A DNA stretch of 64,000 nt, from the NCBI GenBank assembly GCA_965277075.1, contig OZ255707.1:1736001-1800000 (forward strand), read 5' to 3'. A program made the translations under genes and the position numbers. Origin of the DNA: Lustribacter sp965277075 (lineage in GTDB: Bacteria > Vulcanimicrobiota > Vulcanimicrobiia > Vulcanimicrobiales > Vulcanimicrobiaceae). The notes beneath the pieces were generated by a model, which saw nothing but the letters and a program-made list of their open reading frames with translations, was not told the origin of the DNA and did not search any database. Shown here in pieces: positions 41,969 to 49,980 of the stretch (position 1 is the stretch's first letter; each line of letters begins with the position of its first letter).

Positions 41969-42521
41969 GAAAATACCGGTGCACGCGGTCGTCGCCGGTG
42001 AGCTCCGGATGAAACGACGTCGCCATGACGTTGTTCTCGCGCACGAACACCGGATGACCGTCGCGCTCCGCGATCACCTCGACGTTCGCGCCCGCGCGCT
42101 CGACCCACGGCGCGCGGATGAATACGGCCGGAAACGGTTCGCTGCCGAGCGCAGGTATTGCCAGCGGCACTTCCGCCGACGCGATCTGCCGCCCGAAGGC
42201 GTTGCGGCGGACGGTGATGTCGAGCAGGTCCAACGTTTGCTGTTCGAGACCGGCGACATCGTGCGCGGCGACGATCATGCCCATGCACGTGCCCCAGAAC
42301 GGCATGCCGGCGCGCACGCGAGCGCGGATCGGCTCGGCCAGCTTGAAGCGTCCCAAGAGCCGGATCACCGTCGTCGATTCGCCGCCCGGCACGATCAATG
42401 CGTCGACCGACGCGAGGTCGGCTTCGTTCTTGACCTCGTGCGGCCGCGCGCCGATTCGTTCGAGTGCGTGAACGTGTTCGACGACATCGCCTTGCACGGC
42501 GAGGACGCCGATCCGGCTCAC
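41952..42521 (-). CDS. pdxT: Pyridoxal 5'-phosphate synthase glutaminase subunit PdxT
   Basis: A 189-residue class I glutaminase that hydrolyses glutamine and passes ammonia to PdxS. Motifs: IGVLAVQGDVVEHVHALER at the N-terminus, LIVPGGESTT, the nucleophile cysteine in PFWGTCMGMI (about residue 79), and the catalytic histidine-glutamate in SFHPELT. GTG start, with GTGA overlapping the pdxS stop, so synthesis of the two subunits is coupled. The last 17 bases overlap the opposing histidine kinase gene. Confidence 0.96.
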   Translation of the reverse strand: MSRIGVLAVQGDVVEHVHALERIGARPHEVKNEADLASVDALIVPGGESTTVIRLLGRFKLAEPIRARVRAGMPFWGTCMGMIVAAHDVAGLEQQTLDLLDITVRRNAFGRQIASAEVPLAIPALGSEPFPAVFIRAPWVERAGANVEVIAERDGHPVFVRENNVMATSFHPELTGDDRVHRYFLTLLA

Positions 42522-43420
42522 GTTCCGCGCGATGCCAGCAGTTGGTTCTCGGGCAGACCCCGCAGGTCGATACCAGCCATGGCCTCGGCACCGGCGAGCT
42601 CACGATGCGCGGCGACGACGACGGCCGGATCATTGTAGTGCGTCGTCGCGTCGACGATCGCTTTGGCGAATTTCGGCGGGCTCTTCGACTTGAAGATGCC
42701 GCTGCCGACGAAGATGCCTTCGGCACCGAGTTGCATCATCAGCGCGGCGTCGGCCGGCGTCGAGACGCCGCCCGCGCAAAACAGGACGACCGGCAATTTC
42801 CCTTCGCGCGCGACCTGCTGAATCAACTCGAGCGGCGCACCGAGGTCGCGCGCTCGCGCGACGAGTTCTTCTTCGGGGATTGCGCCGAGGATCGCGATCT
42901 CATCGCGGATCGCGCGAATGTGGCGCACGGCCTCGACGATGTTTCCGCTGCCCGCTTCGCCCTTGCTGCGAATCATCGCGGCGCCTTCGGCAATCCGCCG
43001 CAATGCTTCGCCGAGATCGCGCGCACCGCACACGAACGGAACGTCGTAGCCGTGCTTGTTGACGTGATACTTGTCGTCGGCCGGCGTGAGCACTTCGGAC
43101 TCGTCGATGTAGTCGACTCCAAGCGCCTGCAGCGCTTGGGCCTCGGCGAGATGACCGATGCGAACCTTCGCCATCACGGGAATCGTGACGGCATCCATGA
43201 TCCGTGAGACCAGGTCGAGGTCGCTCATGCGCGCCACGCCGCCCATCGCCCGGATGTCGGCCGGAATCCGTTCCAGCGCCATGACGGCCACCGCGCCGGC
43301 CTCTTGCGCCACGACGGCTTGCTCCGGCGTGACGACGTCCATAATGACGCCGCCCTTGAGCATCTGCGCCAGGCCCCGCTTGACCGTGACCGTCCCGATC
43401 TGTTTCTCCATATCGCTCAT
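42518..43420 (-). CDS. pdxS: Pyridoxal 5'-phosphate synthase subunit PdxS
   Basis: A 300-residue TIM-barrel synthase that makes PLP from ribose-5-phosphate, glyceraldehyde-3-phosphate and ammonia. Highly conserved blocks are present: KRGLAQMLKGGVIMDVV (first catalytic Asp), VMALERIPADIR with the Schiff-base region, PVMAKVRIGH (second lysine), DYIDESEVLTPAD and KGEAGSGNIVEAVRH. ATG 43420 preferred; nine codons are open upstream. It sits 50 bases after the proline-rich gene and is coupled to pdxT. Confidence 0.97.
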   Translation of the reverse strand: MSDMEKQIGTVTVKRGLAQMLKGGVIMDVVTPEQAVVAQEAGAVAVMALERIPADIRAMGGVARMSDLDLVSRIMDAVTIPVMAKVRIGHLAEAQALQALGVDYIDESEVLTPADDKYHVNKHGYDVPFVCGARDLGEALRRIAEGAAMIRSKGEAGSGNIVEAVRHIRAIRDEIAILGAIPEEELVARARDLGAPLELIQQVAREGKLPVVLFCAGGVSTPADAALMMQLGAEGIFVGSGIFKSKSPPKFAKAIVDATTHYNDPAVVVAAHRELAGAEAMAGIDLRGLPENQLLASRGT

Positions 43421-43470
43421 TGTCCCAAAGAACACAGACTCGCGCAACGCGAGATGCGTTACGCCGAGCC

Positions 43471-43884
43471 TTACGGCGAGGGCGACTCGTCCGGCTCGTG
43501 CGAAGCGAGCGGCAGCGCAAGCGGCGGCGAGGTGTAGACGCTGGTGGGCGGCGACGGTGTCGGCTTGGGCGTCGGTGGGCGCGTCGGCACCGGCGTCGGG
43601 CGTGGGGTCGGCGTCGGCGGTGGGCTGACCCGCGGATCGGGGAAGGCCGGATCCGTCGCCACACTGACGACTTGCAGCCGCTTCCAGTTTTTCGAGAGCG
43701 AGGCGTCGTCGCCCGACGTCGCGTCGGGAACCGGCGTTATCGCTTCGTCGGGAACCGCAAGCCGACGCTGCGTGGCGGAGAACAACGCGTGCTCGCCGAT
43801 TTTCTGACCGACGGCGATTGCGGCCAGCAGCACCACCGCCATTGCGATCAGAACGAGCGACGTTCGCGGGCGCCGGCTACGCAC
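43471..43884 (-). CDS. Single-pass membrane protein with Pro/Thr-rich tail
   Basis: A 137-residue protein from GTG 43884. A short basic N-terminus (MRSRRPRTS) precedes one transmembrane segment (LVLIAMAVVLLAAIAVG), then a mixed region with LFSATQRRLAVPD, and a low-complexity C-terminus dominated by PTP/PKP repeats, ending SHEPDESPSP. The repeats suggest a periplasmic spacer that crosses the cell wall. It overlaps the end of the glycoside hydrolase gene by eight bases. Function unknown; it might anchor or space a cell-envelope component. Confidence 0.6.
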   Translation of the reverse strand: MRSRRPRTSLVLIAMAVVLLAAIAVGQKIGEHALFSATQRRLAVPDEAITPVPDATSGDDASLSKNWKRLQVVSVATDPAFPDPRVSPPPTPTPRPTPVPTRPPTPKPTPSPPTSVYTSPPLALPLASHEPDESPSP

Positions 43885-46306
43885 CGACCGGCTCCGCGAT
43901 GCCGACCGGCATCGCGTCGAGCAAACGCGGCTTTCCGTCGAGGGTGATCTCCAGCATCGCACCGGCATCGATGTTCCGGCGAATCATGCGTCCGCGAAAC
44001 TCGATCGCGACGTTGCGCGCGCGGTCGTTTTGGTTGCAGACGAACATGCGCACCGCACCGTCGTCGTCTTCGAACACGATCGCCGCGACGTCGACCGGCG
44101 AGATCGTCGCTTCATCGCTGATATCGCGGCCGGCGTAAAAGACCGAATACGGCTCGTCGGCAGACGCCTTCTGCATGTCGCCGATGATGCGCTTGCCGAC
44201 GTGGTCCATCACATAGGTATGGCGCCGGCCGCCCCAGTGCACGCGCGCGACGGCGGTCCACGTCCATTCGGGCGGGACGCGCGGCGCGAGATTGAGCCGC
44301 CCGCTCGTCCGATAGCCGTCGATCCCGCAGACGGTCTCCGCAACGGCCCACAGATATTTCGCCCCGGTCCACGGTGAGAGATACATCCCGCGATTCGTGA
44401 GCGAACCCCCGTCGAACCATTCGCCGAACTGGCCGGGGACCGTGTTGCGCGCCGCGCCCGCTTCCATCGACGCGTAAATCTCTTCGAGCCGCGCGACCGC
44501 CTGCTGATATCCGCCGTTTCGGGCCAGCGCAACCGCGAACCACAGGGTCAGATCGGGCCAAACGCCGCCGAGCAAGCCGAACCCGTGCGAAGGAAAGTAC
44601 CAGCTGTCGGCGGTCGATATCGTACGCAAGCCGACCGGTGTCGTGAAGTCCGGTTCGAGCAACCGGCGCAGGATCGCCCGCCGAACCGGCTCGTCGGCTA
44701 CGTTGAAGAGCACCGGGAACACTTCATCCGCCGTGAAATTGTCCTGATAATTGCCGTCCTGATCGTAGTTCAGCACGAACGCCGACGTATCGGCATTGAA
44801 AAGCTTCGTCATCATCGCTTCGCGCAGCGCCGTCGCCTCGCGCGACCAGCGCTCCCAGTCCTCCTTTTCATCGCACACCGCGGCGATCATCGCCGCGGCT
44901 TCGAGCGCAAAGTACGACTCGGCGTTGATCTCGGTTACGGCGCCGTCGAGCGTGTAGTACGGAATGATGTTGCGCCACGACGTGATGCCGAACATATCGA
45001 CGCCGCCGGCTTTGCAGTAGACGAGTCCGTTCGTGTCGCGTTGTGAGAGCAGGTAGTCGACCGTCGAACGTACGAGCGCATAGATGCCGCGCAGCCACGC
45101 GTCGTCGAGCGTCGCGTTGTAATGGTGCAAGATCGCGATGACGTGCAGCGGCGTGTCGTCGTTGATGTTGAGGTCGTAGGCGGTTTTGAATCCGTTGACG
45201 CCGCGCACGTACTCGACCACCTGTCCGCTCGGTTCGAGAAATCGGTTGAAAAGTTCGATCGCATCGCGGCTGAACTGCGGCAAAAAGTAGTCGTACCCGT
45301 GCACGAACCACGACGTGTCGCGCGAAACGAGGATGTCCGACGGCGGCGAGTTCGTCGAACCCCAGCCTTGCGGATATTCCTTGATCACGCGAAGCATGTT
45401 CACTTTCGCCCACACGACGCCGCGATTGATCAGCGGCGAGGGCGTCATCAAGCGCGCGTCGGCTAAGCGGCCCGCGTAATAGCGCTGCGTTTCGTGCAGC
45501 GCGGTTTCGTCGTGCAACAACTGTTCGAGACCGGCCCGCGAACGTGCGTCGCCGTCCTTATGAAAAACGACGGCGAGCCGCAACGACTCGCGTGCGCCGG
45601 GCTGCACCACGATCGTGTACTCGAACGCGCCGTAGATGCGGCGGTTGACGAACTCGGCGAGTTTCGGCGTCACCTCGTCCAGGTGGTCTTCGGTGTCGAG
45701 CACGCCGTCGCGCATCCCGCCCAATAGCGTCTGTTCGCGCAGCGCGAGCACCGCCGCGCCGGGCAAACGCGAACCGCCCCACCAACGCACGTAGCCGGAC
45801 TCTTCACCGTAGCTGCGAATGTACGGTCCGGCCGTCGTCGCGCGCACCGCTTTCTCGGGTTCACCATAAAAGCGTTGACCGATCAGCAGCGCCCACGGGA
45901 AGACCTTGATGTTCGCGATGTCGCTTCCCGCGTTGTGCAACGAGACGTCGATGACGAACGAAACGAGACGATCGTGTTTGGGACCGTGCGGGACGTAGAA
46001 CGCCTCCGCGACGCGAATGCCGCGATCGAGTTCGAATTCCGCGATCTGCGCGTACGGTAAAAACGTGAATTCGCGCGTGATCTGATGCGGAAAAAACGTG
46101 TCGTGCCCGTCGACGCGATACGCGATCTGATGCGAACCGAAGATGATCTGATCGGTGTCGGCGTCCCAGAGCCCGCGGATTCCGCCCTTGGGTGTCGAGG
46201 TCGCGAAGGTCTTGAAATTGCCGAGCGTCAATCCGAACGGCGTTTCCGACTCGGGTAACACGTATGCGCAAAACTCGCCGCGCTGCGCGTCATACCTCGC
46301 GTCCAT
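43877..46306 (-). CDS. (alpha/alpha)6-barrel glycoside hydrolase or phosphorylase
   Basis: An 809-residue protein without a signal peptide. The N-terminal third is beta-rich (a beta-sandwich as in GH94/GH15/GH65-like enzymes, with SDILVSRDTSWFVHGYDY opening the helical barrel). The barrel spans about 320-690, with acidic candidates in YDLNINDDTPLH, NAESYFALEAAAM and GEWFDGGSLTNRGMYLSPWTGAKYLWA. A short beta domain closes it. I cannot choose a GH number: glucoamylase-like debranching or an oligosaccharide phosphorylase are both possible. First gene of a minus-strand unit that runs to pdxT; divergent from ispE. Confidence 0.75.
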   Translation of the reverse strand: MDARYDAQRGEFCAYVLPESETPFGLTLGNFKTFATSTPKGGIRGLWDADTDQIIFGSHQIAYRVDGHDTFFPHQITREFTFLPYAQIAEFELDRGIRVAEAFYVPHGPKHDRLVSFVIDVSLHNAGSDIANIKVFPWALLIGQRFYGEPEKAVRATTAGPYIRSYGEESGYVRWWGGSRLPGAAVLALREQTLLGGMRDGVLDTEDHLDEVTPKLAEFVNRRIYGAFEYTIVVQPGARESLRLAVVFHKDGDARSRAGLEQLLHDETALHETQRYYAGRLADARLMTPSPLINRGVVWAKVNMLRVIKEYPQGWGSTNSPPSDILVSRDTSWFVHGYDYFLPQFSRDAIELFNRFLEPSGQVVEYVRGVNGFKTAYDLNINDDTPLHVIAILHHYNATLDDAWLRGIYALVRSTVDYLLSQRDTNGLVYCKAGGVDMFGITSWRNIIPYYTLDGAVTEINAESYFALEAAAMIAAVCDEKEDWERWSREATALREAMMTKLFNADTSAFVLNYDQDGNYQDNFTADEVFPVLFNVADEPVRRAILRRLLEPDFTTPVGLRTISTADSWYFPSHGFGLLGGVWPDLTLWFAVALARNGGYQQAVARLEEIYASMEAGAARNTVPGQFGEWFDGGSLTNRGMYLSPWTGAKYLWAVAETVCGIDGYRTSGRLNLAPRVPPEWTWTAVARVHWGGRRHTYVMDHVGKRIIGDMQKASADEPYSVFYAGRDISDEATISPVDVAAIVFEDDDGAVRMFVCNQNDRARNVAIEFRGRMIRRNIDAGAMLEITLDGKPRLLDAMPVGIAEPVGA

Positions 46307-46324
46307 TGCCGTGCGCTACGAGGT

Positions 46325-46367
46325 GTGGTCCTCGACTCCTCCGCGCACAGGAGTGGTCCTCGACTCC
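46325..46367 (+). repeat. 15-bp tandem-spaced direct repeat upstream of ispE
   Basis: GTGGTCCTCGACTCC occurs at 46325-46339 and again at 46353-46367, a period of 28 bases, in the divergent region between the glycoside hydrolase and ispE starts. A related TCCTCGACTC core occurs in reverse orientation at 49014-49023. Confidence 0.6.
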
Positions 46368-46401
46368 GGGCGATTGTGTTTGGGCGGCGAAGGGTGGGGC
46401 G

Positions 46402-47283
46402 ATGCGGTTGCGTGCGCCGGCGAAAGTCAATTTGACGCTCGAAATTCTCGCGCGTCGCGACGACGGCTATCACGCGTTGCGCAGCGTCATGGTGCCGATC
46501 GGCATCTACGATGTGATCACCGTCGCGGCCGCCGAGCGGCCGGCGTTCACATGCAGCGCCGGCGAACTTACTGCCGACAACCTGGTGACACGCGCGCTGC
46601 GCGCTGCGGGTTTCGGCGCCGCGCCGTTGGCGATCGATCTCGTGAAAGAAATCCCGGTCGGGGCGGGTTTGGGCGGCGGATCGTCCGACGCCGCGGCGAT
46701 CGTCGGTGCCGCGATGCGCGGAACGTTCGGCGCAGCACCGGCGCACGACTGGATCGCACTCGCTCGCGGCATCGGTTCCGACGTGCCGTTCTTTCTCACG
46801 GGTACGGGCGCCCTCGTCGAAGGCACGGGCGAGCGGCTCACGGCACTCGGCGCACTGCCGGCCTGGTGGGTCGTCGTCGTCTCACCGGCGGTGCACGTCG
46901 ATACGGGCGACGCCTACCGCCGGCTGGCCGAAGCGCGCGCGACGGCGCCGGTCCCGGCGCGCGTGCGCACCGGATCGGCGAGTTTGCAGCTTGTCGAAGC
47001 CGTTCAACGCGGCGACTATAACGCGGCGGTTGCGCACCTGACCAACGATTTCGAACCGATCGTGTGCGCCGCATACCCGGCGGTCGCGGACGCGCTCGCG
47101 GCGTTGCGGGCCGCCGGCGCACCGCGGGCGATGCTCTCCGGTTCGGGCGGCGCATCGTTCGCGCTCTGCGCAGAAGAGGTGTCGGCGCGCGCGCTCGCAG
47201 CGCGGCTCGCGCTGCCCGCAGGTGCGCGATCGTTCGTCGCGCCGCTCGCACCCGGCGAGCAGTGGCGTGGCGCGGTCGCGTGA
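46402..47283 (+). CDS. ispE: 4-diphosphocytidyl-2-C-methyl-D-erythritol kinase
   Basis: A 293-residue GHMP kinase of the MEP isoprenoid pathway. It begins MRLRAPAKVNLTLEILARRDDGYHAL, with the PAKVNL substrate region and K8, and has the ATP-binding loop PVGAGLGGGSSDAA at residues 85-98 and the C-terminal MLSGSGGASFAL. ATG 46402 follows a GGGTGGGG run; the upstream open frame overlaps the repeats and is not family sequence. Its TGA overlaps the next GTG (47280-47283), coupling it to the nucleotidyltransferase. Confidence 0.96.
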   Translation: MRLRAPAKVNLTLEILARRDDGYHALRSVMVPIGIYDVITVAAAERPAFTCSAGELTADNLVTRALRAAGFGAAPLAIDLVKEIPVGAGLGGGSSDAAAIVGAAMRGTFGAAPAHDWIALARGIGSDVPFFLTGTGALVEGTGERLTALGALPAWWVVVVSPAVHVDTGDAYRRLAEARATAPVPARVRTGSASLQLVEAVQRGDYNAAVAHLTNDFEPIVCAAYPAVADALAALRAAGAPRAMLSGSGGASFALCAEEVSARALAARLALPAGARSFVAPLAPGEQWRGAVA

Positions 47284-48026
47284 TCGCGATCGTGCTGGCC
47301 GGCGGCGGTCCCGACGCCGTGTCCGCGATGAAACGCAACGCGCCGAACAAGGCGTTCGTCGCGGTGGGCGGTGTGCCGCTGGTCGCGCGGACGATTGCCT
47401 CGTTGCGCACGTCGGAGCAGATCACGCGCATCGTCGCGGTTGCGCCGGCGTCGATGCATGCAAGCGAAGCGCTCGCCGGCGCCGACGCGTGCCGCCCCGA
47501 CGGCGCGCGCATGCTCGAGAGCCTCGCGTCGGGGCTCGCCGGCGTGCCGCCCGATGAAGCGGTGCTCATCGCCGCATCGGATCTCCCGGTCCTTTCGCGA
47601 GCGGCGATCGACGAGTTCGTCGGCGAAGCCCGACGCCGCGATTTGGACATCGCCTACGCGATCGTCAGCCAGAAGATTCACGACGTGCAATTTCCGCGCG
47701 TGCGCCATACCTGGGCGACGATGTTCGAAGGCCGGTTTTGCGGCGGCGGCCTCTTCGTCATCAAACCGCGCATGTTGAGTGCTCTGCGCACCGTACTCGA
47801 CGATCTGGGCGCCGCGCGCAAATCGCCGCTGCGGCTGGCGTCGCTGTTCGGCTGGGACATCGTCCCGCGGTTTGCGCTCGGCTTCCTTCCGATTGCAGCC
47901 GCCGAAGCGCGCGCGAGCACGATCCTGCGGGCTCGGGTCGGCGCGATTCGTAGTTCGCACGCCGACATTGCGGTCAACATCGATCGGCCGGCAGATCTTA
48001 TCGTCGCGAACGGCTTGGTGCGTTGA
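47280..48026 (+). CDS. MobA-like NTP transferase domain protein
   Basis: A 248-residue Rossmann-like nucleotidyltransferase. The N-terminus IAIVLAGGGPDAVSAMKRNAPNKAFVAVGGVPLVARTI has the glycine-rich nucleotide loop with K for the second phosphate-binding lysine (NKAF), and LIAASDLPVLSRAAIDEFV carries the metal-binding aspartate. These are seen in NTP_transf_3 proteins such as MobA and in IspD-like enzymes. It is coupled to ispE by GTGA, so an isoprenoid-related or nucleotide-sugar role is conceivable; the substrate is unknown. Confidence 0.8.
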   Translation: MIAIVLAGGGPDAVSAMKRNAPNKAFVAVGGVPLVARTIASLRTSEQITRIVAVAPASMHASEALAGADACRPDGARMLESLASGLAGVPPDEAVLIAASDLPVLSRAAIDEFVGEARRRDLDIAYAIVSQKIHDVQFPRVRHTWATMFEGRFCGGGLFVIKPRMLSALRTVLDDLGAARKSPLRLASLFGWDIVPRFALGFLPIAAAEARASTILRARVGAIRSSHADIAVNIDRPADLIVANGLVR

Positions 48027-48045
48027 GGCGGCGAAGAGCACCGGT

Positions 48046-49980
48046 ATGCTTTTGGTCGACGAACGCCGCTGCGCGTTCGGTACCGATGCGGCGCTCGTGC
48101 GTCACGCCGCCGGCGGCGATGTGCTTCCGCCGGCGCCCTTTCTCGAACGGTTCGTCGACGTGCGCGTCATCGGCGACGGCGAACGGCGCGCGATCGTGCG
48201 CCGCATCGCGGCGACACGCACGGAATTGGGCGTCGCCCCGCACGTGCGCCGCAGCGCGTCGTTCGCACCACGCGTGCTCGCGGCGATCGACGGATCTGAG
48301 GCGCTCTTCGCCGATCTCATCGGAGAAGTACGCACGTTGCTCGCGTTCGGCAACGCGGTCGACGTGCGCAACGCGCTCGGCCGCGCCCTCGCAACCTCGG
48401 CCGCGACACCGGAGCGTGTCGCGATCGACGCGACGCTGCTCGCGGGCGAGGGCGCACTCGCGTGGCGGCGGCTCGCGTCCGTGGCCGGCTTCGCACTCGA
48501 GCCGATCGAGCTGGGTGCGATCGCGCCGCCCCCGGTCGACCGCGTCGCGGTTGCTTCGATCGTCGCCTTTCTGCGCTACGCCGCAAGCGAAACCGACGAT
48601 GACGCGCGCGCTGCGCTGCGTTCCAAACTCGCGCCGATCGATCCGGACGACGCGCGAACCGTGTTGGCGACGGCCGGCGAAGCGGCCGATGTGCTCGACG
48701 TGATCGACGCCGGCGCGGCCGGCAACGGTCGCGAGTTCGCACATGCGCTACGCACGATTACGCGCGCTTACCGCGTCCCTGACGCCGGCCTCGGCGACGT
48801 ATTCGACGCGATCGATCGCGCCCTCGCGCCGCCGCCGACGACGCTCGCGGCGCTCGCACGTATCGCGCGCGATTTCGACGCGGCGCGCGCGCTCGGCCCG
48901 ACGTGGGAAGCCGCCGACGCGATCGACGAGATCGAGGCCGAACTCGACGGCTGCCGCGCCCTCGCGACCGCCGCATTCGACGTGCGTACCGCAGCGAGTC
49001 GGAGCGCAGCGGAGAAGAGTCGAGGAACGCACCTTGCGCCGGAGGCGATCGTCGCAGCCGAGTCGCCGTCGCCGGTGACCTCACGACGCGCGACATTCTC
49101 CGCATCGTCACTCAACGCGTTCGCCGAATGCGAACGGAAATGGTACTTCCGCTACGTCTGTTCGGCCGTCGAAGATCGGGGCTCGTCGGCGTCGTTCTAC
49201 GGCATCGCCTTCCACGCCGCCCTCGAAGAATTCCACGGTACGCATGTGCGATTCGATGGAACGGACGCGACGCCGCTGGCCTCGGTGCTCGACTTTTGCA
49301 TCGCGTCGTCGTTCGACCGGCACCGGACACGGTTCGACGCGCCGGTCGAATTCGAGTTGCAGAAACGCCGCGCGCGCCGCACGGGGAAACGCTACATCGC
49401 GTGGTTGATCGAGCGTGCGAAGCGCGAACCGTTCGAGGTCGTCGGTTGCGAAACCGCGGCCGACGTCGATCTCGGCGGCTTCCAATTCATCGGCTACATC
49501 GATCGGCTGGATCGCGACGACGCGAGCGGAGGCGTCACGGTCGTCGACTACAAGACCGGCGCGATCGCGAACTCGGCCAACGACTACCTCGCCGACGTGC
49601 TGGCGTTCCGCGATTTTCAACTTCCTTTCTACTACTGGGCGCGCACGGCCGCCGGCGATCGCGTGACGCGGCTTGCGCTCGTACCGCTCAAGGACGCGCT
49701 GCTTGACGTCGCACCGATCGAATTGACCGTTGTCGATCGGTACGATCGGGTCGCACAGCGCGCGCGACCGGCCTGGCGCAACAACGCAACGACGGCGCCG
49801 ATCGGCATTGCCGATCTCGAACGCGCACGCGAACGGATGATCGCGCTCGCGGCGTTGCTCGCAACGCCGACGCTCGTTCACTACGCCGCGACCGACGATC
49901 CGGATGCGTGCCGTTATTGTGCGTATCGTGATGCATGTCGCGAACGGCCCGCAGCCAGCGCAGAGCGGTTCGGACGATGA
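48046..49980 (+). CDS. PD-(D/E)XK nuclease with AddB-type iron-sulfur cysteines
   Basis: A 644-residue protein. Residues 1-315 are alpha-helical and unassigned. The C-terminal nuclease domain (about 350-640) begins SASSLNAFAECERKWYFRY with C362, has the metal-binding D501 and catalytic K503 in VVDYKTG, plus FHAALEEFH upstream, and ends with C622, C625 and C631 in DACRYCAYRDAC. A first cysteine plus a C-x2-C-x5-C tail is the 4Fe-4S signature of AddB/Dna2-type nucleases. It overlaps the helicase gene by ATGA, so the two should form one end-processing complex. A repeat-like insert lies in the linker at 48991-49030. Confidence 0.85.
   Translation: MLLVDERRCAFGTDAALVRHAAGGDVLPPAPFLERFVDVRVIGDGERRAIVRRIAATRTELGVAPHVRRSASFAPRVLAAIDGSEALFADLIGEVRTLLAFGNAVDVRNALGRALATSAATPERVAIDATLLAGEGALAWRRLASVAGFALEPIELGAIAPPPVDRVAVASIVAFLRYAASETDDDARAALRSKLAPIDPDDARTVLATAGEAADVLDVIDAGAAGNGREFAHALRTITRAYRVPDAGLGDVFDAIDRALAPPPTTLAALARIARDFDAARALGPTWEAADAIDEIEAELDGCRALATAAFDVRTAASRSAAEKSRGTHLAPEAIVAAESPSPVTSRRATFSASSLNAFAECERKWYFRYVCSAVEDRGSSASFYGIAFHAALEEFHGTHVRFDGTDATPLASVLDFCIASSFDRHRTRFDAPVEFELQKRRARRTGKRYIAWLIERAKREPFEVVGCETAADVDLGGFQFIGYIDRLDRDDASGGVTVVDYKTGAIANSANDYLADVLAFRDFQLPFYYWARTAAGDRVTRLALVPLKDALLDVAPIELTVVDRYDRVAQRARPAWRNNATTAPIGIADLERARERMIALAALLATPTLVHYAATDDPDACRYCAYRDACRERPAASAERFGR
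48991..49030 (+). repeat. Possible interspersed repeat inside the nuclease linker
   Basis: GCAGCGAGTCGGAGCGCAGC followed by GGAGAAGAGTCGAGGAACGC has the look of dispersed AGTCGAAGGA-type repeats of many high-GC genomes. It encodes residues about 316-328 (TAASRSAAEKSRG) between the N-terminal domain and the nuclease domain, in frame. The GAGTCGAGGA core is the reverse complement of the TCCTCGACTC repeats upstream of ispE. Confidence 0.4.

Noticed and set aside
43540..43640. Short GGCGTCGG-type tandem repeats resembling a repeat array
   Set aside because: They encode the Pro/Thr tail of the membrane protein on the minus strand; there are no equal repeats with unique spacers, so not CRISPR.
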